Shown: positions 7,752 through 15,123 of the stretch, in pieces | Numbering within the stretch: position 1 is the first letter of the stretch | Layout of the letters: every line of letters starts with the position of its first letter | DNA from: an uncultured Eubacteriales bacterium | Lineage (GTDB): Bacteria; Bacillota; Clostridia; Oscillospirales; CAG-272 | Assembly (NCBI GenBank): GCA_900547725.1 | Contig: URHR01000007.1 | Location: 1-46,028 of the forward strand | Direction: 5' to 3' | DNA: 46,028 nucleotides | Notes under the pieces: model-generated | The model's input: the letters and a program-made list of their open reading frames with translations, nothing else | What the model was told of the DNA's origin: nothing | The model's database searches: none | Made by a program: the position numbers and the translations under genes

Positions 7752-8972
7752 ATGACATGGCTGATTCTCTTGTTCTTCGCGGCGTTCGGCGTGGCATATC
7801 TCCTTCGCCGCAGGCGCGGGAAGGCAGAGCTGGAGGCGGCGCTGGAATACCGGTTCTCGTTTGAGGCGGACGAGGTCTTTCGCGGGGAGTACCTGACCCT
7901 GTGCCAGACGGTGATCAACCGTTCCGCGCGCCCGATTCCGTTTCTCAAGCTGGAAACACTGATGCCGGAGGGGCTTGAGCTGGTGCTGGCGGGGGAGAAG
8001 ACCGAAACGGTGCGCTCTGCCGAGAGCATCTGGACGCTTCGCCCGGAGGAACAGATCGAGCGCCGCTGGCGTGTGCTGGCAAAAAAGCGCGGCATTTATG
8101 CGGCGGAATCGGTGGAGCTTCACGCTGTCTCCAATGACCCGCTCGGCGCAAACGAGTTTTCACTCCTCCTGAAGCCGGCAGAGGGCGGGAAATCAACGCT
8201 TCGGGTTTTGCCCTGCGCAGTGGAGGAGATTCGGAATCTTGCCCTGACGGCGGCGCTGACCGGTGACGCGAGCCAGCCGCAGGGGATTTTGTGCGATCCG
8301 ATGGCGTATGCGGGCGTGCGCGCCTACACGCCGTCAGACCCCCTCAACAGCGTGGACTGGAAGCAGTCTGCAAAGCTGGGCTATCCGGTTGTGCGGCAAT
8401 GCGAGGCGGTGCGGAATGATGCCTATCAGGTGGTGCTGAATATGCAGACGGTGCTGATTGAGCCGCACCCGCCCGCGCTGACCTCCCCGCAGTATATCGA
8501 GGACTGCATCACGGTCTGCGCATCGCTTCTGGACTCCGCCGCTGGGCGGAACATTCCGGTGCGGCTGTTTGCCAACACCAACCCGGCAGGGCTGTCCTCC
8601 GGTTCGGCGGCAGGGGAGGACGGCATTGCCGCGAACATCTTTGCCAGCGAGGAATACCGCACCGGCGACAACCTGTTGGAGGCTTACCGCACGCTGGCAG
8701 AGCTGCCGCCTGCCATGTCGATTCCGGTGGAGCAGATGATGGATGAAATGCTTGCCGACCCGGGGCACTATACCGGCGGCGGCAACATGGTGTTCGTCAC
8801 GACCTATCTGGACGGGAGGATGCTGAATTTTGCGGCTGCCATGCGGGAGAGCGGTGTGCGGGTGATCTTTTTCGTGCTGACCTCCGGGCAGAATGCGCCG
8901 CAGATTCCGGAGGAGATTCCGGTGTATTTCCGGCTGAGCAAATGGACGGGAGGTGTCGGCTATGGATGGTAA
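7752..8972 (+). CDS. DUF58 domain-containing membrane-anchored protein
   Basis: A 406-residue protein with one N-terminal membrane segment (residues about 2-20, WLILLFFAAFGVAYLL). A beta-rich region with the RSARPIPFLKLE pattern follows. The DUF58 signature is at about 190-206 (Y-x-PSDPLNSVDWKQSAK, matching the family pattern of D-P followed by D/N-W-K-x-S-A). The C-terminal half resembles a von Willebrand A-like fold. DUF58 proteins are routinely encoded beside moxR and are assumed clients or partners of the ATPase. The gene starts nine bases after moxR with GAGGTGG before the ATG and overlaps the next gene by 11 bases, so the three products are likely made together. Precise function is unknown. 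Confidence 0.9.
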   Translation: MTWLILLFFAAFGVAYLLRRRRGKAELEAALEYRFSFEADEVFRGEYLTLCQTVINRSARPIPFLKLETLMPEGLELVLAGEKTETVRSAESIWTLRPEEQIERRWRVLAKKRGIYAAESVELHAVSNDPLGANEFSLLLKPAEGGKSTLRVLPCAVEEIRNLALTAALTGDASQPQGILCDPMAYAGVRAYTPSDPLNSVDWKQSAKLGYPVVRQCEAVRNDAYQVVLNMQTVLIEPHPPALTSPQYIEDCITVCASLLDSAAGRNIPVRLFANTNPAGLSSGSAAGEDGIAANIFASEEYRTGDNLLEAYRTLAELPPAMSIPVEQMMDEMLADPGHYTGGGNMVFVTTYLDGRMLNFAAAMRESGVRVIFFVLTSGQNAPQIPEEIPVYFRLSKWTGGVGYGW

Positions 8973-10374
8973 GGGAAACCGGAACGCGGGCTGGATGCGG
9001 TTTTACCAGTTGATCGCCTGCGCGGGCGTGGTGCTGGCGCTGATTCCGGCAACCGAATTTCTCGCACTGTTCTGTGCCCGGCAGCTCTCGGGTGTGGTGG
9101 CAATGCTTGCCGTGCCGGTGCTGGTGGCGCTTGGTTACGGCGTGCAGAAGCTGCTTCTCATCGGCTGGTGTGCGGGGGAGATGGATTTCTCGTTTGAGAG
9201 CCATACCGAGTTTCCGCCGCTCGGACGCCGGATTCCCGCATGGTGCATCAGTGCGCTGGCAGGTCTGCTTGCGGGCGCCGGAGTGCGCGATCTCATGGCG
9301 TGGCGGCTGGGCGCGGAATCCAACTCCGAGGTCGGCGGGGCGGTCGTCATGGTGACCTTTGCCGCGCTGGGCGTTGCAGGCTGTCTGATGGTGCCGTTCC
9401 GCTTCTTCCAGATGCTTTCCCGCCGGACGCTGCCCGGTTTTGCCGGCGTGTTTGCGCTGATTCTGGGAGTGGAGTTGTTTCTCAAGGACGGTGGACCGAG
9501 CGTGACGCTGTTCCTCTCGGTCGTGCTCTGGTTTCTCTGCTTTGCGTTGGCGGCGAATCAGGAGTATGTTATCAAGTACGCCTATGCTTCGCACACCTGC
9601 GTGGTCAGTTCCCGTGTGCGCCGCGCCGGACTGCGGAACGCGATGCGGGTCTGGCTGACGGCGGTCGGGATGTTCCTGCCTGCGGCGGGACTTCTGACGG
9701 TTGCGGTGACGGGAATCCGGATGCTGGTGCTCTCCGGCGAGGGTGTGCCGCCCGCCAAGCTGTTTCTGTTCCCGTTTGCGGGCGCGTGGGGACTGAATGC
9801 CGTGCTGTTCGGTTTTGGGATTCTCTGTATGGTCTTCGGGGCGGGCGTTCTGCTTTACCGGTTTGCCCATGACCCTGCCAAAACCCGCGCGATGCTGGCG
9901 GTGCTTTCGGCGCGGCTGTATGATTTTTTTGCGGGGATTCTCTATGTGTTTGGAATCTCCGTTGGCAGGCGGCGTGGGGGCGAGCCGGACGCGGACGAGG
10001 TGACCGAGCATTACCGCGACACCGTGACAAGGGTTCGCCGCGCCCCGCAGAGCGTGCCCTGCCGCGACCGCCGCGCACTGGAACGCGCCCTGCGGCGGGA
10101 GAAGGGGAACGATGCGAAATTCTGTCTTGCCTACCGCGCCCTGCTTGCGGCGCTGGCTGCGGACGGCATCGGACTGACCCCGACGATGACGCCCTATGAA
10201 GCGGCGGATGTGATTCGGGAGCGAACCGACATGGTGCAGATGGACGGATGGACTGCGCAGTTTGTTTCGCTCACGTATGCCAAAGGTGAGACGCATACGA
10301 CCAATGCGGATCTGAAGAATCTTTGCGCCTGCCTGTATCGACGGATGCAGACCGCCGACGGCGAGGGAGCGTAA
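8962..10374 (+). CDS. Polytopic membrane protein with C-terminal DUF4129-like domain
   Basis: A 470-residue protein with roughly eight or nine hydrophobic segments in the first 340 residues, then a soluble C-terminal part. The start is placed at ATG 8962, eight bases after GGGAGG; an in-frame GTG at 8953 lies inside the SD and is less likely. The tail (CLAYRALLAALAADGIGLTP, then TPYEAADVI and a final VSLTYAKGE) has the pattern of DUF4129, a domain usually found at the end of transglutaminase-like membrane proteins in moxR operons. Here the extracellular transglutaminase-like domain with its Cys-His-Asp triad is absent. The gene overlaps the DUF58 gene. A role in envelope assembly or secretion with MoxR/DUF58 is inferred from context only. 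Confidence 0.7.
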   Translation: MDGKGNRNAGWMRFYQLIACAGVVLALIPATEFLALFCARQLSGVVAMLAVPVLVALGYGVQKLLLIGWCAGEMDFSFESHTEFPPLGRRIPAWCISALAGLLAGAGVRDLMAWRLGAESNSEVGGAVVMVTFAALGVAGCLMVPFRFFQMLSRRTLPGFAGVFALILGVELFLKDGGPSVTLFLSVVLWFLCFALAANQEYVIKYAYASHTCVVSSRVRRAGLRNAMRVWLTAVGMFLPAAGLLTVAVTGIRMLVLSGEGVPPAKLFLFPFAGAWGLNAVLFGFGILCMVFGAGVLLYRFAHDPAKTRAMLAVLSARLYDFFAGILYVFGISVGRRRGGEPDADEVTEHYRDTVTRVRRAPQSVPCRDRRALERALRREKGNDAKFCLAYRALLAALAADGIGLTPTMTPYEAADVIRERTDMVQMDGWTAQFVSLTYAKGETHTTNADLKNLCACLYRRMQTADGEGA

Positions 10375-10402
10375 GCCCGTCCGCGCTTTCGGATTTCGAT
10401 GA

Positions 10403-10440
10403 CCCGGATGCGGATTACCTCCTGATCCGGGAGCTTATTT
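10403..10440 (+). terminator. Weak hairpin after the moxR operon
   Basis: CCCGGAT (10403-10409) pairs with ATCCGGG (10425-10431), followed by AGCTTATTT. There is no clean T-run, so termination here is uncertain. It lies in the short convergent gap between the + strand moxR operon and the minus-strand DUF4358 gene. Confidence 0.3.
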
Positions 10441-10491
10441 ACAATGAAGAAACCGATGAATGGGGGCGGTTCGGTTGTTGTTTCGTTCCTT

Positions 10492-10977
10492 TCATGATTT
10501 CCTCAGGCAGGCTTCCACACGGTTGAAGAACGCGGTTCTCTCCTCCGGGGATAGGATGGCGTAGACCACGTAGTCGCCGTAAACGCGAACCTCCGCGTCG
10601 CGCAGTTTCGGGGTCTCGGCGGGAATATAGGAATCGTAAAAGGTGCGGTTCTGCTCGTAGGAGCGGGCGAGATAGTCGCGCAGGAGACGGGCGGCTTCCT
10701 CTGTGCCGATGTCCGAATGCAGAATGCCGAATTCGTCAATGCGGTCGCCGCCCGCGGCAAGTCGAACCGAGATCGAATAGCCCGCCTGCGGGAGCGTGAC
10801 GTAATCGGTCAGATAGTCGGCATCGGCGGCGCGGAAGTCCTCCGAAAGGGCGTCGTCCGCGAGTTCCGCAAGCTCAGCGGCGGACAGGTCGTTCAGATAT
10901 TTGCGCGGAGTCGGCTTCCCGCATCCCGCGAAAGACAGGAGGAAAAGCGCCGAGAAAAACAGCAGGAATCGTTTCAT
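10492..10977 (-). CDS. DUF4358-like lipoprotein
   Basis: A 161-residue lipoprotein. The start is the ATG whose complement ends at 10977, eight bases after GGAGG; an in-frame TTG two codons earlier is not needed. Signal peptide residues 1-18 end in lipobox FAGC with Cys19. The mature part has the DUF4358 layout: GGDRIDEFGILHSDIGTEEA, a helix with ARLLRDYLARSYEQN, the FYDSYIPAETPKLRDAEV segment and GDYVVYAILSPE. The family is common in Clostridia as surface lipoproteins of unknown function. It lies downstream of the SGNH hydrolase gene, separated by a strong terminator, so it should have its own transcription start; none is obvious in the short gap. Confidence 0.75.
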   Translation of the reverse strand: MKRFLLFFSALFLLSFAGCGKPTPRKYLNDLSAAELAELADDALSEDFRAADADYLTDYVTLPQAGYSISVRLAAGGDRIDEFGILHSDIGTEEAARLLRDYLARSYEQNRTFYDSYIPAETPKLRDAEVRVYGDYVVYAILSPEERTAFFNRVEACLRKS

Positions 10978-10990
10978 AATCAAAACCTCC

Positions 10991-11029
10991 GAAAAAAAAC
11001 GGGTACACTGTATGGTCAGTGTACCCGTT
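10991..11029 (-). terminator. Rho-independent terminator after the SGNH hydrolase gene
   Basis: A perfect inverted repeat: AACGGGTACACTG (10998-11010) and CAGTGTACCCGTT (11017-11029) with a six-base loop. Read on the minus strand it is followed by a run of eight T. It ends the 12137-11040 transcription unit. Confidence 0.9.
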
Positions 11030-11039
11030 CTTTTGATTT

Positions 11040-11726
11040 TTATGCGTTTACGGCTTGCCGCAGAACGCCCAGAAGCGCCGCGTATGCCGAAGCGGTCAGG
11101 TGGATGCCGTCGGTTGTGAATTCGGCGCGCAGGAATCCTGCGGGGTCGGTCAGCGCCGCGGCGGTATCGGCATAGGTCAGGGCGGGGTCGGAAGCGCAGA
11201 AGTCGCGCAGGCGACTGTTCAGTTCGGTCAGGCGGCGGTTGATCTCCCGGGGTGAGACCGAAAACTTCCAGTCGCGCTGATGCGCCGCTTCGGCAACCGG
11301 AGAGACCGACTGGATCACAATGCGCGTGTCGGGCGAGACCGCGCGAATCCCGTCAATCAGTTTGCGGTAGGCGCGGAAAAAAGGTTCGGGGCGCTCGGAG
11401 GTTGACAGAATGCCGTTGAGTCCGAACGACAGAACCAGAATTTCGGGGCGGTAAGCCGCCGCCATTTCCGCAGGCGTTACGCTCTTTCCCGTTGCATGAT
11501 CGGTCAGCGTGCGCGAGAGAATGCCCGAATCCAAGCGCATCGTGCCCGAAGCGTTTGACCAGACCCGAATCGGGTCGATCCCGCCGCGCAGGGCGAGATG
11601 GGAGGTGGTCGACTCCCCGAAAAAGGTCATGTGCGCGATGGGGTCATCCGATTCCGCGCGGAGCGGGAGCGGAAAAAGCAGGACAAAAAGCCCGAGCAAA
11701 AGGGCAGTTACACAGAGTTTTTTCAT
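11040..11726 (-). CDS. Secreted SGNH/GDSL-family hydrolase
   Basis: A 228-residue exported esterase/lipase-type enzyme. Residues 1-24 form a signal peptide ending near PLRAES. The catalytic Ser is in block I (FFGESTTSHL), block III-like residues are in LVLSFGLNGI, and block V is TDGIHLT with the catalytic Asp and His. The family removes acyl groups from lipids, peptidoglycan or polysaccharide; the substrate is unknown. It follows the membrane-protein gene at 11745 by 18 bases. Its only good SD (GGAGGAG, 11751-11757) lies inside the end of that gene, and a 6-bp hairpin between SD and ATG probably shortens the effective distance. Confidence 0.8.
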   Translation of the reverse strand: MKKLCVTALLLGLFVLLFPLPLRAESDDPIAHMTFFGESTTSHLALRGGIDPIRVWSNASGTMRLDSGILSRTLTDHATGKSVTPAEMAAAYRPEILVLSFGLNGILSTSERPEPFFRAYRKLIDGIRAVSPDTRIVIQSVSPVAEAAHQRDWKFSVSPREINRRLTELNSRLRDFCASDPALTYADTAAALTDPAGFLRAEFTTDGIHLTASAYAALLGVLRQAVNA

Positions 11727-11757
11727 AGCGCCACCGATGGCGCGTCAGTCCTCCTCC
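11727..11757 (-). promoter_or_regulatory. Distant SD bridged to the start codon by a hairpin
   Basis: On the minus strand GGAGGAG (11757-11751) lies 24 bases before the SGNH hydrolase ATG. Between them GCGCCA and TGGCGC form a perfect 6-bp stem with a four-base loop (11728-11743). If the hairpin folds, the effective SD-to-ATG gap is about eight bases, which is the normal optimum. No other SD-like sequence is present. Confidence 0.55.
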
Positions 11758-12137
11758 CGAATGCCGCGAATGCGTTTGCGCGTCAGCAGGACAACCGCAA
11801 AGACTGCGGCGTAGATCAGCGTGAAGAATACGATTGCAAGCAGATTCTTCACCGCCGTGCGCCCGCCTGCGGGAAGCCACAGGAAAAGGAAAAACGCGAG
11901 CATACAGAACAGATAATGAAGCAGGAGTCGCGCCCAACCCGCCAGAGCGGTGTTCCGATAGATTGTTCCCGCCGCCGCGAGGAACAGCCCGCAGGGCAGA
12001 AGCAGGAGAAAGCGGGGAATTTCAATGATTCCGTCGCCGCTTCCCTCGGCAATCAACCGAATGAGCATCAGCCCAACGGCAAGCAGAGTGAACCACAGAC
12101 AGGTTCCCGAAAAAAGTCGTTTGATGAGTTGTTTCAT
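11745..12137 (-). CDS. Small four-helix membrane protein of unknown function
   Basis: A 130-residue protein with four hydrophobic segments: about residues 12-28 (WFTLLAVGLMLIRLI), 40-58 (IPRFLLLLPCGLFLAAAG), 72-88 (LLLHYLFCMLAFFLFLWL) and 97-120 (LLAIVFFTLIYAAVFAVVLL). It ends in a basic tail (TRKRIRGI). The layout recalls small four-helix families such as DUF3021, but I do not recognise a defining motif. The ATG follows GGGGAG. It is the first gene of a two-gene unit with the SGNH hydrolase, whose SD lies in its last codons, so the two are probably translationally linked. Confidence 0.65.
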   Translation of the reverse strand: MKQLIKRLFSGTCLWFTLLAVGLMLIRLIAEGSGDGIIEIPRFLLLLPCGLFLAAAGTIYRNTALAGWARLLLHYLFCMLAFFLFLWLPAGGRTAVKNLLAIVFFTLIYAAVFAVVLLTRKRIRGIREED

Positions 12138-12175
12138 ATCGGTCGACTCCCCAAAAATAAGATTCCCACCTTATC

Positions 12176-12204
12176 ATGATACTATACATTCGGTGACTTT
12201 GCAA
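12176..12204 (-). promoter_or_regulatory. Promoter of the membrane protein / SGNH hydrolase unit
   Basis: On the minus strand: -35 TTGCAA (12204-12199), 17-base spacer, -10 TATCAT (12181-12176). It sits 39 bases before the start codon at 12137. It uses the same TTGCAA form of the -35 box seen at argS, the SRP RNA and rpmE, but lacks their extended conserved flank. Confidence 0.6.
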
Positions 12205-12252
12205 GTGGTTTGGCAAAAAATTTACAAAAGCCGAGCCGCAAAATGAAAAACT

Positions 12253-12276
12253 TGCATAAAAAATGATTTTTATGCA
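12253..12276. repeat. Perfect AT-rich inverted repeat next to the nusB promoter
   Basis: TGCATAAAAA and TTTTTATGCA form a perfect 10-bp palindrome with a four-base centre (ATGA). It lies nine bases upstream of the nusB -35 box, between divergent promoters. It may be a DNA-binding site for a dimeric regulator, or a weak bidirectional terminator, as it is followed by TTTT on the + strand. Confidence 0.6.
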
Positions 12277-12285
12277 TTTTTGCTG

Positions 12286-12313
12286 TTGACTTTTCTTTTT
12301 TTTGCTGTATAAT
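12286..12313 (+). promoter_or_regulatory. Sigma-A promoter of the nusB-recN operon
   Basis: -35 TTGACT (12286-12291), 16-base spacer, perfect -10 TATAAT (12308-12313). Transcription should start near 12320, about 60 bases before the nusB ATG. No terminator or second promoter is visible for the next 8.7 kb, so it probably serves all genes to ybaK. Confidence 0.88.
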
Positions 12314-12380
12314 ATAAGGTATACTATACTGGGGTACTGTGGCTGACAGCACGGTATCCGCAAGGAAAGGATCATTCCAA

Positions 12381-12860
12381 ATGGCAGCAATAAAACGGCG
12401 TGACGCACGCGAGGAGGTTTTCCGCCTCCTGTTTGAGACCGAATTCCACGGAGAAATGTCTCCCGAGGAGATTTACCGCCTTGCGATGGAGGATCGCGAC
12501 TTCGAGGATGACCGTTACATCCGCGAAACCTATTTCGGCGTGCGGGAGAAGCGAGAGGAGCTGGACGAGGTCATTGCCCGTCACGCAAACGGTTGGAGAA
12601 CCGACCGCATCGCGCCCGTATCGCGGAACATCCTGCGCCTTTGCGTTTACGAGATGAAGTGGGGGCGGGACGTTCCCGTTGTGGTGGCACTCAACGAAGC
12701 GATTGAGCTGGACAAGAAGTTTGACGACCCGAAAGCAAAGGCGTTTGTCAACGGCGTGCTCAACGGCGTGAAGAACGAACTGGAAGCCGGGAAAACCGAT
12801 GCTGCAGAACCCGCCGGGACTGCCGCGTCGGACGAAAACGGAGAGGGCGCGGCGGAATGA
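12381..12860 (+). CDS. nusB: Transcription antitermination factor NusB
   Basis: A 159-residue RNA-binding antitermination factor, which joins NusE (S10) on boxA RNA to keep RNA polymerase going through rRNA operons. The start at 12381 follows AAGGAAAGG by ten bases; the longer in-frame reading from 12339 has no SD. The all-helical family pattern is present: KRRDAREEVFRLLFETEF at the start, then TDRIAPVSRNILRLCVYEM and the conserved VVALNEAIELDKKFDDPKAKAFVNGVL. The last 25 residues form a low-complexity Ala/Glu/Asp tail beyond the normal domain. It heads the operon; the stop codon overlaps the next start by four bases. Confidence 0.95.
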   Translation: MAAIKRRDAREEVFRLLFETEFHGEMSPEEIYRLAMEDRDFEDDRYIRETYFGVREKREELDEVIARHANGWRTDRIAPVSRNILRLCVYEMKWGRDVPVVVALNEAIELDKKFDDPKAKAFVNGVLNGVKNELEAGKTDAAEPAGTAASDENGEGAAE

Positions 12861-13825
12861 GCGAACCGCTCTTTGTCGGATTCGATACCAGTAACTACAC
12901 CACCTCGGCGGCGGTCTGTGACGCAGACGGCGAAGTGCTTCTGAACGCGCGGACTCTGTTGCCCGTGCGCGAGGGAGAGCGGGGACTGCGGCAGAGCGAC
13001 GCGGTGTTCTTCCATGTCCGCAATCTGCCCGATCTGTTAGGGCAGGTGCGCGAGACGGTGCGGGGGCGCGTTGTGCGGGCGGTTGGCTGTTCGGTCAGTC
13101 CCCGCCGCGCCGAAGGTTCTTATATGCCGTGCTTTCTCTCGGGCATCATGGCGGCGGAAGCGTTCGCGGCGGCGATTGACGTGCCCGTCCTGCGCTTTGC
13201 CCATCAGGAGGGGCATATCATGGCGGCGCTCCATTCGGCGGGCGCGGAGAGCCTGCTGACGGCGGAACGCTTTGCGGCGTTCCATGTCTCGGGCGGAACG
13301 ACCGAGGTTCTGTTGGTTCGTCCGCGCGCGGACGGCTTTGACACGGAGATTGCAGGCGGTTCGCGCGATCTGCACGCGGGGCAGGCGATCGACCGCGCGG
13401 GCGTGATGATGGGCATGGGCTTCCCATGCGGAAAAGAGTTGGAGTCCGTTGCCGCCACTTATAAAGGCCGTGTTCCGACTCCGCGTGTGTGTGTAAAGGT
13501 GGACGGATGGTGCCACTTTTCGGGACTGGAAAATCAGGCGCGGAAACTGTGGGAGGAAACGGGAGACCGTGCCTGCGTTTCGGCGTATGTCCTGCGTTTC
13601 TGCGCGAAAACGCTGGAGGGACTGACCGCCGCACTGGACTTGAAGTACCCGGGCATTCCGATTGTTTACGCGGGCGGCGTGATGAGCAACCGCTACCTGC
13701 AGTCGGTGCTTGCAAAACGGGCGGAGACCTATTTTGCCGCGCCGGAATTCTCGGCGGACAATGCCGCAGGCGTGGCGTTGCTGACGCGGCGGAGCGAAAT
13801 CGGAGGAACAGGCGCATGGCAATGA
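12857..13825 (+). CDS. TsaD/Kae1-like protein (peptidase M22 family), second paralogue type
   Basis: A 322-residue ASKHA-fold protein related to TsaD, the enzyme that makes the t6A base on tRNA. It starts FVGFDTSNYTTSAAV and keeps the metal-binding HxxxH pair (His116, His120 in HQEGH), the VSGGTTEVLLV strand, the AGQAIDRAGVMMGMGFPCGKELE loop and the late DNAAG motif. It lacks other TsaD landmarks; where TsaD has the G-P-G loop this protein reads SPRRAEGSY. I recall clostridial genomes carrying such a shorter paralogue between nusB and xseA in addition to a true TsaD elsewhere. Its function is not settled. It overlaps nusB by four bases and xseA by ten. Confidence 0.8.
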   Translation: MSEPLFVGFDTSNYTTSAAVCDADGEVLLNARTLLPVREGERGLRQSDAVFFHVRNLPDLLGQVRETVRGRVVRAVGCSVSPRRAEGSYMPCFLSGIMAAEAFAAAIDVPVLRFAHQEGHIMAALHSAGAESLLTAERFAAFHVSGGTTEVLLVRPRADGFDTEIAGGSRDLHAGQAIDRAGVMMGMGFPCGKELESVAATYKGRVPTPRVCVKVDGWCHFSGLENQARKLWEETGDRACVSAYVLRFCAKTLEGLTAALDLKYPGIPIVYAGGVMSNRYLQSVLAKRAETYFAAPEFSADNAAGVALLTRRSEIGGTGAWQ

Positions 13826-15123
13826 GCGCAAAGAACCCGCTGTCGGTTGCGCAACTGAACGAATACCTGCGGATGCAGATGGACAGCGACCCGATTCTTG
13901 CCAATGTGTTTGTACGCGGGGAACTGTCGAACTGCAGCATTCCGCGCTCGGGACATTTCTATTTTACGCTCAAGGACGCGGACGCGCAGCTGCGGGGCGT
14001 GATGTTCCGTTCCCGCTTCTCAGCCGTTCCGTTCAGACCGACCGACGGAATGCGGGTCATCGTGGGCGGTCGGGTCACCGTTTATTCCGCAGGCGGACAG
14101 TATCAGATTTATGCGGACGAGCTGATTCCCGACGGTGCGGGCAGTCTTGCCCTGCAGTTTGAGCAGCTGAAACGGAAGCTTGGTGCCGAAGGGCTGTTTG
14201 ACGAGGCGCGCAAAAAGCCGCTTCCCGCCATGCCCGAGCGCGTGGGGGTGATTACCTCGCCGACCGGCGCGGCGGTGCAGGACATCCGCAGAATTCTCGG
14301 TCAGCGCTTCCCGTGCGCCGAAATGATTCTTTACCCCGCGCAGGTGCAGGGGGACGGAGCTGCCGAACAATTGGCAATGGGGATTCTCTTCTTCAATACC
14401 TACGACCTTGCCGACGTGATCATCATCGGGCGTGGCGGCGGATCGGCGGAGGATCTGTGGGCGTTCAATGACGAAAATCTGGCGCGCACGGTTGCCGGCA
14501 GCCGCGTCCCCGTGATTTCGGCGGTCGGGCATGAGAGCGATTTCACGATCTGCGACTTTGTGGCGGATCGCCGCGCGCCAACCCCGTCGGGGGCGGCGGA
14601 AATGGCAGTTCCCGACCGCAGGGAACTGAAAAAAACGCTCGGACATCTCGCGGCGCGGATGACGCACCGTGAGGAAGAACGGATCGAATATGAGCGCGGA
14701 ATGCTGAAGCGGCTTGCGATGTCAAGAGCGCTCGGGCGACCCGAGGCACTTCTCGACCCGCTCCGCCAACGGTTGGATGAGCGGGCGGAACGGTTGGATC
14801 GCGCACTGTCGCGCGGATTGGAACGAAAGCGCGGGGAACTCGCGCACGCCTGCGCGGCACTCGAGGCGCGCAACCCGCTGACCGTGTTGGCGCGCGGCTA
14901 TGCGGTGGTGACAAAGGACGGGCGAACCGTGACGCGGGCAGGCGACGTGCGGATCGGTGACCGTTTGCGAATCCGTCTTTCGGACGGAACGCTTGCGGCG
15001 CGGGTCGAGGCGGAGAACGGAAAGGAAGAAAACAATGGCAACAAAGCAACCGAAACAAACGGGACAAACGGGACAAACCGGACAAACCGGACAAACCGGA
15101 CAAACCGGGCAGATGAAATTTGA
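13816..15123 (+). CDS. xseA: Exodeoxyribonuclease VII large subunit
   Basis: A 435-residue catalytic subunit of exonuclease VII, which degrades single-stranded DNA with XseB. The start at 13816 follows GGAGGA by seven bases; the upstream in-frame extension is antisense-free but runs through the M22 gene and is not real. An OB-fold comes first (PLSVAQLNEYLRMQM, VRGELSNC, GHFYFTLKD), then the nuclease core (VGVITSPTGAAVQDI, IIIGRGGGSAEDLWAFND, SAVGHESDFTICDFVADRRAPTPS), then a coiled-coil. The C-terminus is odd: its last 20 residues read NGT/NRT repeats encoded by a 9-bp tandem repeat shared with the start of xseB. Normal homologues end near the VEAENGK part. Confidence 0.95.
   Translation: MAMSAKNPLSVAQLNEYLRMQMDSDPILANVFVRGELSNCSIPRSGHFYFTLKDADAQLRGVMFRSRFSAVPFRPTDGMRVIVGGRVTVYSAGGQYQIYADELIPDGAGSLALQFEQLKRKLGAEGLFDEARKKPLPAMPERVGVITSPTGAAVQDIRRILGQRFPCAEMILYPAQVQGDGAAEQLAMGILFFNTYDLADVIIIGRGGGSAEDLWAFNDENLARTVAGSRVPVISAVGHESDFTICDFVADRRAPTPSGAAEMAVPDRRELKKTLGHLAARMTHREEERIEYERGMLKRLAMSRALGRPEALLDPLRQRLDERAERLDRALSRGLERKRGELAHACAALEARNPLTVLARGYAVVTKDGRTVTRAGDVRIGDRLRIRLSDGTLAARVEAENGKEENNGNKATETNGTNGTNRTNRTNRTNRADEI

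Noticed and set aside
13489..13815. N-terminal extension of XseA
   Set aside because: Conserved XseA sequence begins at 13816 with its own SD; the extension is the M22 gene read in another frame.
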